The notes under the pieces are model-generated. The model worked only from the letters and a program-made list of their open reading frames with translations. It was not told the DNA's origin and did no database searches. Below, in pieces: positions 26,197 through 34,254 of a stretch of DNA of 64,000 nucleotides. The number at the start of each line of letters is the position of its first letter. Position 1 is the stretch's first letter. The DNA comes from Geodermatophilus obscurus DSM 43160. GTDB lineage: Bacteria; Actinomycetota; Actinomycetes; Mycobacteriales; Geodermatophilaceae. The position numbers were made by a program, and so were the translations under genes. The stretch is taken from NCBI RefSeq assembly GCF_000025345.1, contig NC_013757.1, forward strand, positions 4,526,001 to 4,590,000. Direction: 5' to 3'.

Positions 26197-28983
26197 TCAC
26201 TGCGACACGGCGACGGCCCCGCTGGTGGCGTTCCAGGTCATCGAGCCGCGCTCGAAGTCGGTGCGCATGCCGCCGGAGACCGGGTAGCTCGACCGCGTCG
26301 GGAAGCCCAGCGCCGAGGAGCTGCCGCCCCGCTGCCAGTAGGTCTTCGCCATCGCGCCCGCGACCACCTGGGTGCCGGTCGCCGGCGACCAGTACACGTC
26401 GCCGTGCTGGAAGCGGACGACGTAGCCGCGGCCGTCGGCGGTCTTCGCGTCGCTCGTGGTCGGGAAGCCCAGCGGGCCGGTCGCACCACCGCCGGCGAGC
26501 CAGGTGGACAGGATCGACCCCCGCACCACCTGCGTCCCGGTCGTGGGCGACCAGTACACGTCGCCGCCCTGGAACCGCACGAAGGCACCGCGGCCGTCGG
26601 CGGTCGGCGCGTCGCTGGTCGTGGGGAAGCCCAGCGAGCCGGTCGTGCCGCCGGTCGCGAGCCAGGCGGCCAGGATGCCGCCCCGCACGATGCGGGGGCC
26701 GGTCGCGGCCGACCAGTAGACGTCGCCGCCCTGGAAGCGCACGAAGTAGCCGCCGCCCCCCGGCGTCGGCGCGTCGCTGGTTGTCGGGAAACCGAGGTAG
26801 CCGGTCGCGCCGCCGGCGGCCAGCCAGGCGTTCAGGATCTCGCCCCGGACGATCCGGGTCCCGGTCGTGGGCGACCAGTAGACGTCGCCGCCCTGGAAGC
26901 GGACGTACGCGCCCTTGCCCGGGACGGGGGTGTCGCTGGTGGTGGGGAAGCCGAGGAAGCCCGTCGGCCCGCCGGCCGCCAGCCAGGTGTCCCGGATCGA
27001 GCCGACGACCACGCGGGCCCCGGTGGCCTGCGACCAGTAGACGTCGCCGCGCTGGAAGCGCACGAAGTAGCCGCCGCCCCCCGGCGTCGGCGCGTCGCTG
27101 GTCGTCGGGAAACCGAGCGAGCCGGTCGGCCCGCCGGCGGCCCGGTAGGCGTCGAGGATGTTGCCGCGGACGATGCGGGTGCCGGTCGTCGGCGACCACA
27201 GCACCTCACCGCCCTGGAAGCGGACGTGGGCGCCCGTGCCGGCGGGGGTGTCGCTGGTGGTGGGGAAGCCGAGGAAGCCCGTCGGCCCGCCGGCGGCCAG
27301 CCAGGTGTCCCGGATCGAGCCGACGACCACGCGGGCCCCGGTCGGCTGCGACCAGTAGACGTCGCCGCGCTGGAAGCGCACGAAGTAGCCGCCGCCCCCC
27401 GGCGTCGGCGCGTCGCTCGTGGTCGGGAAGCCCAGGCCGCCGGTGGCGCCGCCGGTGGCCAGCCACGCGGCCAGGATGTCGCCGCGCACGAGCTGCGAGC
27501 CGGTCGCCGGGGACCAGTAGACGTCGCCGTGCTGGAAGCGGACGAAGGCGCCCTGGCCCCCGGGCGTGGGCGCGTCGTCGGAGACGGGCGGCCCGAGCAC
27601 GGCCGGCCCGCCGGCCGCGAGGTACCGCTCGAGGATGCCGCCGAGCACCAGCCGGACGCCGCCGTTCGGCGAGGAGTACAGCCGGGCGCCGTTGGCGTAG
27701 ACCTGCCAGGTGACGCCGGCCGCCGACTGCTCGCCGCCCACCGGCGCGCCGAGCCACGCCCGCAGGCCGGCGTCGGAGTCGTAACGGGTGGCGATCGGGG
27801 ACTTGGTGTTCGCCATCCGGGCGGCGGCCTTGTCGCGGATCTCGCCCAGCCGCGCGTAGCCGTACCTCCCCGGGCACGCGGTGCTCTTGGTGTCGATGTG
27901 CCCGAAGACCGTCGGCAGCCTGACCCGGGCACCGGCGGCGTGCTTGTCGGTGCCGCCCGAGGTGAGCGTCGTCGTCCCCTTGGGGTTGACGCCGTACAGC
28001 GAGAACTTCCAGCCGATGATCGCCGCGACCGAGTCGATCATCGGCTGGGGCGTGCCGACGACGTCGTAGTTGCCCATCATCGACACCCCGAAGGTCGAGG
28101 TGTTGAAGCCGCCGGCGTGCGCGCCGACCACCGTGCTGGCCAGGCCGCCGGAGCGGCCCTCCCAGATCCGGCCGAACTTGTCGACGAGGACGTTGTAGCC
28201 GATGTCGCCCCAGCCCAGGCTCTGCGCGTGGTACGTGTACGTCGAGCGCAGGATCGCCGGGACCTGGTCGGCGGTGTAGTTGTTCGAACCGGCGGTGTGG
28301 TGCAGCGTCGCGGCCTTGATCGTGCTGGCGTACTGCGGGGTCCACCTCATGAGGCGCTCGTCGGCGCCCCACTGCGCCCGCGAGAACACCGGCGGCATCG
28401 CCACGGCGGCGTCGGCGGTCTCGGTGATGTCGGGGTCGGCGAGCGAGGCGTCGGCCGCGCTCTCGCCCGGGTCGACCAGGTCCAGCTGCACGTCGGTGGG
28501 CTGGGCGCCCGACCGGGTCACCAGCTCGGCCTCCACCGCGGTCGCCGGCCCGGTCCACAGCGGCGCCGTCCCGCCCCGGACGGGGGTGCCGGTGTCGGTC
28601 CCGGTCTCCTGCTCGGCCGCCTCCGCGCTGACCTCCGTCCACGGCCCCCAGACCCCGGCGAGGTCGCGCACCCGCACCTGCACGACGGTGTCGGTCACCG
28701 CCGGGTCGAAGGCCCACGTGACGCCGACGAGCGAGAACTCCGCCACGTCGGTGGCGCTCGCCGAGAGCGTCGGGACGGCGTCGGGCACCCCGGCCACCGG
28801 GTCGGTGGTGCCCGCCTGCACCTCGGCCGCGGGCGCGGGGTCGCTGAACGACCCCATCGCCACCTCCTCGACCGACGTCTCGACGGGCACGGCCTCGGGG
28901 GCCGGCTCGGAGTAGACGGGCAGCACCAGGACGACGCCGGTCAGGGCGACGAAGGCGGTGGTTCCGGCGAGCAGGCGACGCAC
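26197..28983 (-). CDS. N-acetylmuramoyl-L-alanine amidase with LGFP repeats
   Basis: The 928-residue protein has a signal peptide (RRLLAGTTAFVALTGVVLVL), a spacer domain with WGPWTEVSAEA, a PGRP/amidase_2-type domain at about 200-385 and nine LGFP repeats from about 405 to the end. Zn-site residues are visible: H228 in TLHHTAGSNNY, H362 in FGHIDTKSTACPG and the downstream Cys370. GYNVLVDKFGRIWEGR is the usual core strand. It should cleave the amide between MurNAc and the stem peptide while the LGFP units hold it to the wall. GTG at 28983 has GGAGG 8 nt upstream. Confidence 0.92.
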   Translation of the reverse strand: MRRLLAGTTAFVALTGVVLVLPVYSEPAPEAVPVETSVEEVAMGSFSDPAPAAEVQAGTTDPVAGVPDAVPTLSASATDVAEFSLVGVTWAFDPAVTDTVVQVRVRDLAGVWGPWTEVSAEAAEQETGTDTGTPVRGGTAPLWTGPATAVEAELVTRSGAQPTDVQLDLVDPGESAADASLADPDITETADAAVAMPPVFSRAQWGADERLMRWTPQYASTIKAATLHHTAGSNNYTADQVPAILRSTYTYHAQSLGWGDIGYNVLVDKFGRIWEGRSGGLASTVVGAHAGGFNTSTFGVSMMGNYDVVGTPQPMIDSVAAIIGWKFSLYGVNPKGTTTLTSGGTDKHAAGARVRLPTVFGHIDTKSTACPGRYGYARLGEIRDKAAARMANTKSPIATRYDSDAGLRAWLGAPVGGEQSAAGVTWQVYANGARLYSSPNGGVRLVLGGILERYLAAGGPAVLGPPVSDDAPTPGGQGAFVRFQHGDVYWSPATGSQLVRGDILAAWLATGGATGGLGFPTTSDAPTPGGGGYFVRFQRGDVYWSQPTGARVVVGSIRDTWLAAGGPTGFLGFPTTSDTPAGTGAHVRFQGGEVLWSPTTGTRIVRGNILDAYRAAGGPTGSLGFPTTSDAPTPGGGGYFVRFQRGDVYWSQATGARVVVGSIRDTWLAAGGPTGFLGFPTTSDTPVPGKGAYVRFQGGDVYWSPTTGTRIVRGEILNAWLAAGGATGYLGFPTTSDAPTPGGGGYFVRFQGGDVYWSAATGPRIVRGGILAAWLATGGTTGSLGFPTTSDAPTADGRGAFVRFQGGDVYWSPTTGTQVVRGSILSTWLAGGGATGPLGFPTTSDAKTADGRGYVVRFQHGDVYWSPATGTQVVAGAMAKTYWQRGGSSSALGFPTRSSYPVSGGMRTDFERGSMTWNATSGAVAVSQ
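26200..27620. repeat. Tandem LGFP-coding repeats
   Basis: Nine consecutive units of about 50-53 codons encode LGFPTTSD-type sequence; units around 26730-27110 and 27050-27430 are nearly identical at DNA level. Confidence 0.8.
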
Positions 28984-29152
28984 GGGCTGGTCCTCCGGTG
29001 GAGCGTGGCGGCTGCACCCCTGCAGTGGGCGCATCTGTCCACGGAGAGCTTCGACGCGTACACCGGCGGTCTTGAGCCGAAACGGCCGCGACATGCGGGA
29101 GGACCCGTTCGCACCGACCCGCCGACCACTCGGGTCCCACCGACCACCGAGG
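28984..29152. other. 170-bp intergenic region upstream of the LGFP amidase
   Basis: No gene is seen. It separates rmlD from the amidase on the same strand and should contain the amidase promoter. GGAGG lies just before the GTG at 28983. Confidence 0.5.
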
Positions 29153-30049
29153 TCAGCGGGCCGGCCACCCCTGCAGCGCGAGGTGCAGCGCGGTCCGCCA
29201 CGGCTGCGGGGCCGGCAGGCCGGCGGCCAGCCACGCGCTGCCGTCGAGCACCGACCACGCCGGGCGCGGTGCGGGGCGCGGGAACGCCGCGGTCGTCGTC
29301 GGTGCCACCAGGGCCGGGTCGGCGCCGACCTCCTCGTAGACGGCGCGGGCCAGGCCGTACCAGCTGACCGCGCCGGCGTCGGTGCGGTGCAGCACCGGTG
29401 GCACCGGCTCCGGGCGGGCGCCGAGCGCCACCAGGCCGGCGGCCAGGTCGGCGGCCCACGTCGGCGAGCCGACCTGGTCGTCGACGACCGAGACCGGGGC
29501 GCCGTCGAGGGCGCGGCCGGCCATGGTGCGCACGAAGTTGCCGCCGTGCCGGCCGTACACCCACGCGGTGCGGACGACGGTGGCATCACCCCCGGCGGCC
29601 GCGACCGCGCGCTCCCCCGCCGCCTTGGTCCGGCCGTAGGCCGAGCGCGGCGCCACCGGCGCGTCCACCGGGTACGGCTGGTCGGCCTCGCCGTCGAAGA
29701 CGTAGTCGGTGGAGACGTGCACCAGCCGCCCGCGCCCGGCGAGCTCCTCGGCCAGCCAGCCGGGGGCGCGGCCGTTGACCAGCAGCGCGGTGTCCTCGTC
29801 GGTCTCCGCGGCGTCCACGGCGGTGTAGGCGGCGGCGTTGAGGACGACGGGACGCGCCCCGCGGACACCGTCGAGCCAGCCGCGGACGACCTCGCGCACC
29901 CGCCGCTCGTCGGTCAGGTCGAGTTCGGCGCGGCCGAGCGCCGTGACCGGGTCGCCGGGCCGGCCGGCCAGGACGGCGAGCAGGTCGCCGCCCAGCTGGC
30001 CGCGGGCGCCGGTGACCAGCCAGGCGGTCGGGTGGCCGGGCTCGGTCAT
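29153..30049 (-). CDS. rmlD: dTDP-4-dehydrorhamnose reductase
   Basis: The 298-residue enzyme performs the last step of dTDP-L-rhamnose synthesis. It has the Rossmann motif VTGARGQLGGDLL, NAAAYTAVDAAE, the STDYVFDG strand and the YGRTKAAGE active-site tyrosine and lysine. Length is normal. ATG at 30049 overlaps the rmlB stop (ATGA), so the two are translationally coupled. Its product supplies the WbbL-like rhamnosyltransferase at 12.2 kb. Confidence 0.95.
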   Translation of the reverse strand: MTEPGHPTAWLVTGARGQLGGDLLAVLAGRPGDPVTALGRAELDLTDERRVREVVRGWLDGVRGARPVVLNAAAYTAVDAAETDEDTALLVNGRAPGWLAEELAGRGRLVHVSTDYVFDGEADQPYPVDAPVAPRSAYGRTKAAGERAVAAAGGDATVVRTAWVYGRHGGNFVRTMAGRALDGAPVSVVDDQVGSPTWAADLAAGLVALGARPEPVPPVLHRTDAGAVSWYGLARAVYEEVGADPALVAPTTTAAFPRPAPRPAWSVLDGSAWLAAGLPAPQPWRTALHLALQGWPAR

Positions 30050-31041
30050 GCCCGGGCGGTGGCCGCCGCGACCTTGAGCGGCTCCCACCAGGCCCGGTTG
30101 TCCCGGTACCACTGCACGGTGAGGGCGAGCCCGTCCTCGAAGCCCGTCCGCGGCGCGTAGCCGAGCGCGGCGGTCTTCGAGAAGTCCACCGAGTAGCGCA
30201 GGTCGTGACCGCCGCCGCGCGGGTCGACGATGTTCTCGACGTAGCTCCAGTCGCGGCCGGTGGCCTCGAGCAGCTTTTCGGTCAGCTCCCGGTTGGACAG
30301 CTCGCGGCCGCCGCCGATGTTGTAGAACTCGCCGGGCCGCCCCTGCTCCAGCACCAGCTGGATGCCACGGCAGTGGTCGTCGACGAACAACCAGTCGCGC
30401 ACGTTGGCGCCCTCGCCGTACAGCGGCACCTTGTGCCCGTCGAGCAGGTTGGTGACGAACAGCGGGATGACCTTCTCGGGGAAGTGGTACGGCCCGTAGT
30501 TGTTGCTGCACCGGGTGATCGAGATGTCCAGCCCGTAGGTCTTGGCGTACGCGCGGGCGACCAGGTCCCCGCCGGCCTTGGCCGCCGAGTACGGCGAGTT
30601 CGGCTCGAGGAGGTGGTCCTCGGTCCACGAGCCCTCGTCGATGGAGCCGTAGACCTCGTCGGTGGAGACGTGCACGACCCGGCGGACGCCGTGCCGCAGG
30701 CAGGCCTCGAAGACCTGCTGGGCGCCGAGCACGTTGGTCAGCACGAACTCCGAGGCGCCGGTGATCGAGCGGTCGACGTGGGACTCGGCGGCGAAGTTGA
30801 CGACGACGTCGTGGCCGGGCAGCGCGGCGTCGAGGTCGGCGGCGCTGCAGATGTCCCCCTGCACGAAGCGGTACCGGGGGGAGTCGGCCACCGGGACCAG
30901 GTTGGCGAGGTTGCCGGCGTAGGTGAGCTTGTCGAAGACGGTCACCTCGGCGTCCTCGAACCCGGGGTAGCCGCCGGTGAGCAGAGTCCGGACGTAGTGC
31001 GAGCCGATGAAGCCCGCTCCCCCGGTGACGAGCACGCGCAT
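30046..31041 (-). CDS. rmlB: dTDP-glucose 4,6-dehydratase
   Basis: The 331-residue extended SDR has VTGGAGFIGSHYVRTLL at the start, NFAAESHVDRSI, VSTDEVYG and YSAAKAGGD, which contains the active-site Tyr and Lys. It makes dTDP-4-keto-6-deoxyglucose, the second rhamnose-pathway step. The ATG has GGGAGGA eight bases upstream. It is divergent from neuA across about 83 bp. Confidence 0.96.
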   Translation of the reverse strand: MRVLVTGGAGFIGSHYVRTLLTGGYPGFEDAEVTVFDKLTYAGNLANLVPVADSPRYRFVQGDICSAADLDAALPGHDVVVNFAAESHVDRSITGASEFVLTNVLGAQQVFEACLRHGVRRVVHVSTDEVYGSIDEGSWTEDHLLEPNSPYSAAKAGGDLVARAYAKTYGLDISITRCSNNYGPYHFPEKVIPLFVTNLLDGHKVPLYGEGANVRDWLFVDDHCRGIQLVLEQGRPGEFYNIGGGRELSNRELTEKLLEATGRDWSYVENIVDPRGGGHDLRYSVDFSKTAALGYAPRTGFEDGLALTVQWYRDNRAWWEPLKVAAATARA

Positions 31042-31111
31042 GCGCCGATCCTCCCGCCCGGGTGCGCCCGGAGCATCCTCCCGCGGGGTGAGGCGTGTCG
31101 CGGAGCGCTGT

Positions 31112-31117
31112 TAGCGT
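31112..31117 (+). promoter_or_regulatory. Candidate leaderless -10 box for neuA
   Basis: TAGCGT ends 7 nt before the GTG at 31125, with no Shine-Dalgarno sequence. Confidence 0.5.
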
Positions 31118-31124
31118 CGCCCGC

Positions 31125-31817
31125 GTGCCGGCTCCCGGGAACGCACCGCGGGTGGTCGCCGTCGTCCCGGCCCGCGCCGGCTCGCAGGGCCTGCCCGGCA
31201 AGAACCTCGCCCGGATCGGCGGGCTCTCCCTCGTCGGCCACGCGGTCCGCGCGGCGCGGGACGCCGGCGTCGACGAGGTCGTCGTCACCACCGACGGCGC
31301 CGGCATCGCGGCCGAGGCCCGGAAGCTCGGGTGCACCGTGGTCGACCGGCCGGCCGAGCTGGCCACCGGGGACAGCCGCACGGTCGACGCCGTCCTGCAC
31401 GCCGTCCGCGCGCTGGCGCTGCCCGGCGACACCCTCGTGCTGCTGCTGCAGCCCACCTCGCCGCTGCGCACCGGGGACGACGTGCGCGCCGTCCTGGACC
31501 GGCACGCCGCCGGCGACGTGGGCAGCACGCTGACCGGCTGCGCGGTGGGCCACCACCCGCTCAAGCAGTTGCTGGTGGACGACGCGGGGACGGCGTCCCC
31601 GGTGCGCACCTGGGCCGACCTCGAGGCGCCGCGCCAGCAGCTGCCCCGGGCGCTGCGCCCGAACGGCGCGGTCTACGTCACCGCCGCCGGCGCCATGGCG
31701 GCGGCCGGGGCGGTCCTGGTCCCGCCGCTGGCGGTGGTCGAGATGCCCGAGGAGCGCAGCCTCGACGTCGACACCGCCGCGGACCTCGCCGCCGCGCGCG
31801 CCCTGCTGGAGGGCTAG
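31125..31817 (+). CDS. neuA: CMP-N-acetylneuraminate (acylneuraminate) cytidylyltransferase
   Basis: The 230-residue enzyme has the nucleotidyltransferase motif VVPARAGSQGLPGKNLARI and LLLQPTSPLRTGDD, hallmarks of the NeuA/KdsB cytidylyltransferases. It should activate a nonulosonic acid with CTP. The related legionaminate and pseudaminate enzymes share these motifs; Neu5Ac is preferred because neuB and neuC are adjacent and no legionaminate or pseudaminate dehydratase or aminotransferase is present. The stop (TAG, 31815-31817) overlaps the convergent neuC stop in one CTAG palindrome. Confidence 0.88.
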   Translation: MPAPGNAPRVVAVVPARAGSQGLPGKNLARIGGLSLVGHAVRAARDAGVDEVVVTTDGAGIAAEARKLGCTVVDRPAELATGDSRTVDAVLHAVRALALPGDTLVLLLQPTSPLRTGDDVRAVLDRHAAGDVGSTLTGCAVGHHPLKQLLVDDAGTASPVRTWADLEAPRQQLPRALRPNGAVYVTAAGAMAAAGAVLVPPLAVVEMPEERSLDVDTAADLAAARALLEG

Positions 31818-32971
31818 ACGCCCTCGGCCAGCGGCCGGTCGACGAAGCGCTTCTGCAACCCCAGGGCCCACACGTCGTCCCCGCAGACCGCCTCGACGAT
31901 CCGCCCGGCGGCGCCGACGGAGCCGAAGTGCTCCTCCGGCCGGCTGCGGCCCGCGGCCCGCGCGGCCCCGATCGCGCGGGCCACCTCCTCCGCCACGGCC
32001 GGCACGTGATGCACCGAGGCGGCCGGGGAGCGGTCGGTCTGCCGCGACCCGACGTCGACCGACGGCGTGCCGAGCACCGGCGCCTCCCGGACGCCGCTGC
32101 TGGAGTTGCCGACGACGACCTCGGCGTGGCGGACCAGCGAGAGGTAGGCCCGGAAGCGCATGGACGGCAGCCGGACGACGTCCGGGCGGCCGTCGAGCCG
32201 CTCGAGCGCGGCCCGGACGTCGTGGGTGCCCTCGTCGTTGTTGGGGTCGATGACCACCCAGGAGCCGCCGGCGGCGAGGACGCCGTCGACGACCGCCTCG
32301 GCGTGCCGCCGGTTGAGCTCCAGCTCGGTGGTCACCGGGTGCAGGGCCAGCACGCCGTAGGGCGGGGCCGGGGTGCCGTAGTGCTCGCGCACCGGGCCCA
32401 GGTCCGAGTCCGCCGCCACCGCCAGCGCGTCGGCCTCCGGGCTGCCGACGACCAGCACCCGGTCGACCTCCTCGCCCAGCTGCAGCAGCCGGGCGCGGGC
32501 GTGGTCGTTGGCGACGAAGTGCACGTGGGCGTGCTTGCTCAGCGAGTGCCGGATGGCGTCGTCGATGGTCCCGGAGACCTCGCCGCCCTCGACGTGCGCG
32601 ACGCGGGTGTTGGTGAGGCTGCCGGCCAGCGCGCCGGCCAGCGCCTCGACCCGGTCCCCGTGCACGAGCACCATGTCCGCGGACTCGGCGAGCAGCAGCC
32701 GGGCGATCGAGTTGATGCTGTTGGCCAGCACCAGCGCCATCGGCTCGTCCTCGACCTGGTTCGGCACGTGGTGCAGGTGCCGCAGCCCCGCTCGCTCGAT
32801 CTCGCGCAGCGTGTACCCGTAGCGGTGCAGCAGGTGCATGCCGGTGACGACGAGGGAGAACTCGATGCCCGGGGCCTCCTGCAGCCCCAGGTAGACGTCG
32901 CGCATCTTGCCGAAGTCCGCGCGCGTGCCGGTGAGGCCGACGACGCGCCGGGGCCGTCCCGGAGCCGTCAC
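31814..32971 (-). CDS. neuC: UDP-N-acetylglucosamine 2-epimerase, hydrolysing
   Basis: The 385-residue protein has GLTGTRADFGKMRDVY at the start, VLVHGDRVEALAGAL, VAHVEGGEVSGTIDDAIRH and VVGNSSSGVREAPVLG, all characteristic of NeuC-type hydrolysing epimerases that make ManNAc from UDP-GlcNAc. The GTG at 32971 overlaps the neuB stop. LegG, the GDP-GlcNAc version in legionaminic acid synthesis, has the same fold, so donor preference needs a biochemical test. Confidence 0.92.
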   Translation of the reverse strand: MTAPGRPRRVVGLTGTRADFGKMRDVYLGLQEAPGIEFSLVVTGMHLLHRYGYTLREIERAGLRHLHHVPNQVEDEPMALVLANSINSIARLLLAESADMVLVHGDRVEALAGALAGSLTNTRVAHVEGGEVSGTIDDAIRHSLSKHAHVHFVANDHARARLLQLGEEVDRVLVVGSPEADALAVAADSDLGPVREHYGTPAPPYGVLALHPVTTELELNRRHAEAVVDGVLAAGGSWVVIDPNNDEGTHDVRAALERLDGRPDVVRLPSMRFRAYLSLVRHAEVVVGNSSSGVREAPVLGTPSVDVGSRQTDRSPAASVHHVPAVAEEVARAIGAARAAGRSRPEEHFGSVGAAGRIVEAVCGDDVWALGLQKRFVDRPLAEGV

Positions 32972-34017
32972 GCCGGAGTGAGGTCGGACCACGCCACCTG
33001 CACGTCGGCGGGCAGGTCGCGGCTCGCCCGCCGGCCGAGCAGCTCGTCGTAGTGCTTGGCCACGACCTCGCCGGTGCCGGGGCGCTTGACCCACAGGTTG
33101 TCGACGGTGAACTCCTCACCGGCGCCGACCGGCTTGGTCGTCACGACGCAGGCGTAGGCGAAGTCGATGGTGGGCTGCTCCTCCGGGAGGATCTCCTTGC
33201 GGCCGCCGCGGGCCAGGCCGAGCAGGTCGGCGCCCTCGATGAGCCGCGCGAACTCCTCCGGGGTGCTGGAGATCGGGATGTCCGGCCCGCTCCAGGACAG
33301 GTCCGAGGTGAAGTGCCGCTCGAGCACCGCCGCACCGACGGCGACCGCGCCGAGGCAGGCGTAGATCGAGGTGGTGTGGTCCGACAGGCCCAGGACGGCG
33401 TCCGGGAAGGCCTCCCCCAGCTCGGTGATCCCGCCGAGGCGGACCTTCTCCGGCGGGGTCGGGTACATGCTCGTGCAGTGCATCAGCGCGAACGGCACCC
33501 CGCTGGCGCGCAGCAGCTCCACGGACGGGCGGATGGTGCTGACGTCGTTCATCCCGGTGCTCAGCAGCACCGGCTTGCCGAACGAGGCGATGTGCCGGAC
33601 CAGCGGGTAGTTGTTGCACTCCCCCGAGCCGATCTTGAACGCCGGGACGTCGAGCCCGGCCAGCCGGTCGGCCGCGGCCCGGCTGAACGGCGTCGACAGC
33701 GCGAGCATCCCGCGCTCGTGCGCGTGGGCGAACACCTCGCGCTCCTCGGTCGCCGAGAGCGCGCAGCGCTGCATCATCCCGTAGATCGACTCCTCGGCGT
33801 TCCCGGGCACGACGTCGTTGGGGATCATCTCGTCCTCGACCACGTGCGACTGGAACTTGACGCACTCGACCCCGGCGTCGGCCGCGTCGTCGATCATGCG
33901 GTGCATCCGCTCGAGGTCGCCGTCGTGGTTGATGCCGAGCTCGGCGATCACGAGCGGACGCTCGCCGGGACCGACCCGGCGGGTGCCGACGGACAGGGTC
34001 CCCGGGGTGTTCGTCAT
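32968..34017 (-). CDS. neuB: N-acetylneuraminate synthase
   Basis: The 349-residue enzyme has a TIM-barrel NeuB domain (PLVIAELGINHDGDL, VKFQSHVVEDEMI, FKIGSGECNNYPL, LLSTGMNDVSTI, LMHCTSMYPTP) and a carboxy-terminal antifreeze-like SAF domain from about 290 (VGAGEEFTVDNLWVKRPG). It condenses ManNAc with phosphoenolpyruvate. The ATG at 34017 has TACCGT 6 nt upstream. It is divergent from the LCP gene across 237 bp. Confidence 0.94.
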   Translation of the reverse strand: MTNTPGTLSVGTRRVGPGERPLVIAELGINHDGDLERMHRMIDDAADAGVECVKFQSHVVEDEMIPNDVVPGNAEESIYGMMQRCALSATEEREVFAHAHERGMLALSTPFSRAAADRLAGLDVPAFKIGSGECNNYPLVRHIASFGKPVLLSTGMNDVSTIRPSVELLRASGVPFALMHCTSMYPTPPEKVRLGGITELGEAFPDAVLGLSDHTTSIYACLGAVAVGAAVLERHFTSDLSWSGPDIPISSTPEEFARLIEGADLLGLARGGRKEILPEEQPTIDFAYACVVTTKPVGAGEEFTVDNLWVKRPGTGEVVAKHYDELLGRRASRDLPADVQVAWSDLTPA

Positions 34018-34023
34018 GCCGCC

Positions 34024-34029
34024 ACGGTA
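34024..34029 (-). promoter_or_regulatory. Candidate leaderless -10 box for neuB-neuC
   Basis: TACCGT (minus strand) ends 6 nt before the ATG at 34017. Confidence 0.5.
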
Positions 34030-34134
34030 CGAGTCCACCCCCCGTCGTCCGCGACCACGGCGTCGCCCCAGCACCGCTCGTCACACGTGTCCCGTTTCGC
34101 CACGTGACGCGAGCCGCGCGCGGCCGCGGGCACC

Positions 34135-34140
34135 TAGCAT
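34135..34140 (+). promoter_or_regulatory. Candidate -10 box for the LCP gene
   Basis: TAGCAT fits a sigma-70-type -10. It lies about 115 nt before the GTG at 34255, which has GAAGGA nearby, so this gene would carry a normal leader. Confidence 0.35.
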
Positions 34141-34254
34141 CGCCTCAGCCTCCGGGTCGACGCCCGCCGCCACCGCGGCTGACCGAGGCCGGCCCCGGTC
34201 ACGACGGACTGGCGTCGTGTCCGCGCGGACGAGCACGAGGGAAGGACGCCCCCT

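Noticed and set aside
31125-34017. Legionaminic or pseudaminic acid pathway
   Set aside because: No dehydratase, PLP aminotransferase or sugar N-acetyltransferase of those pathways is present in the window. This cannot be excluded if they are encoded elsewhere.
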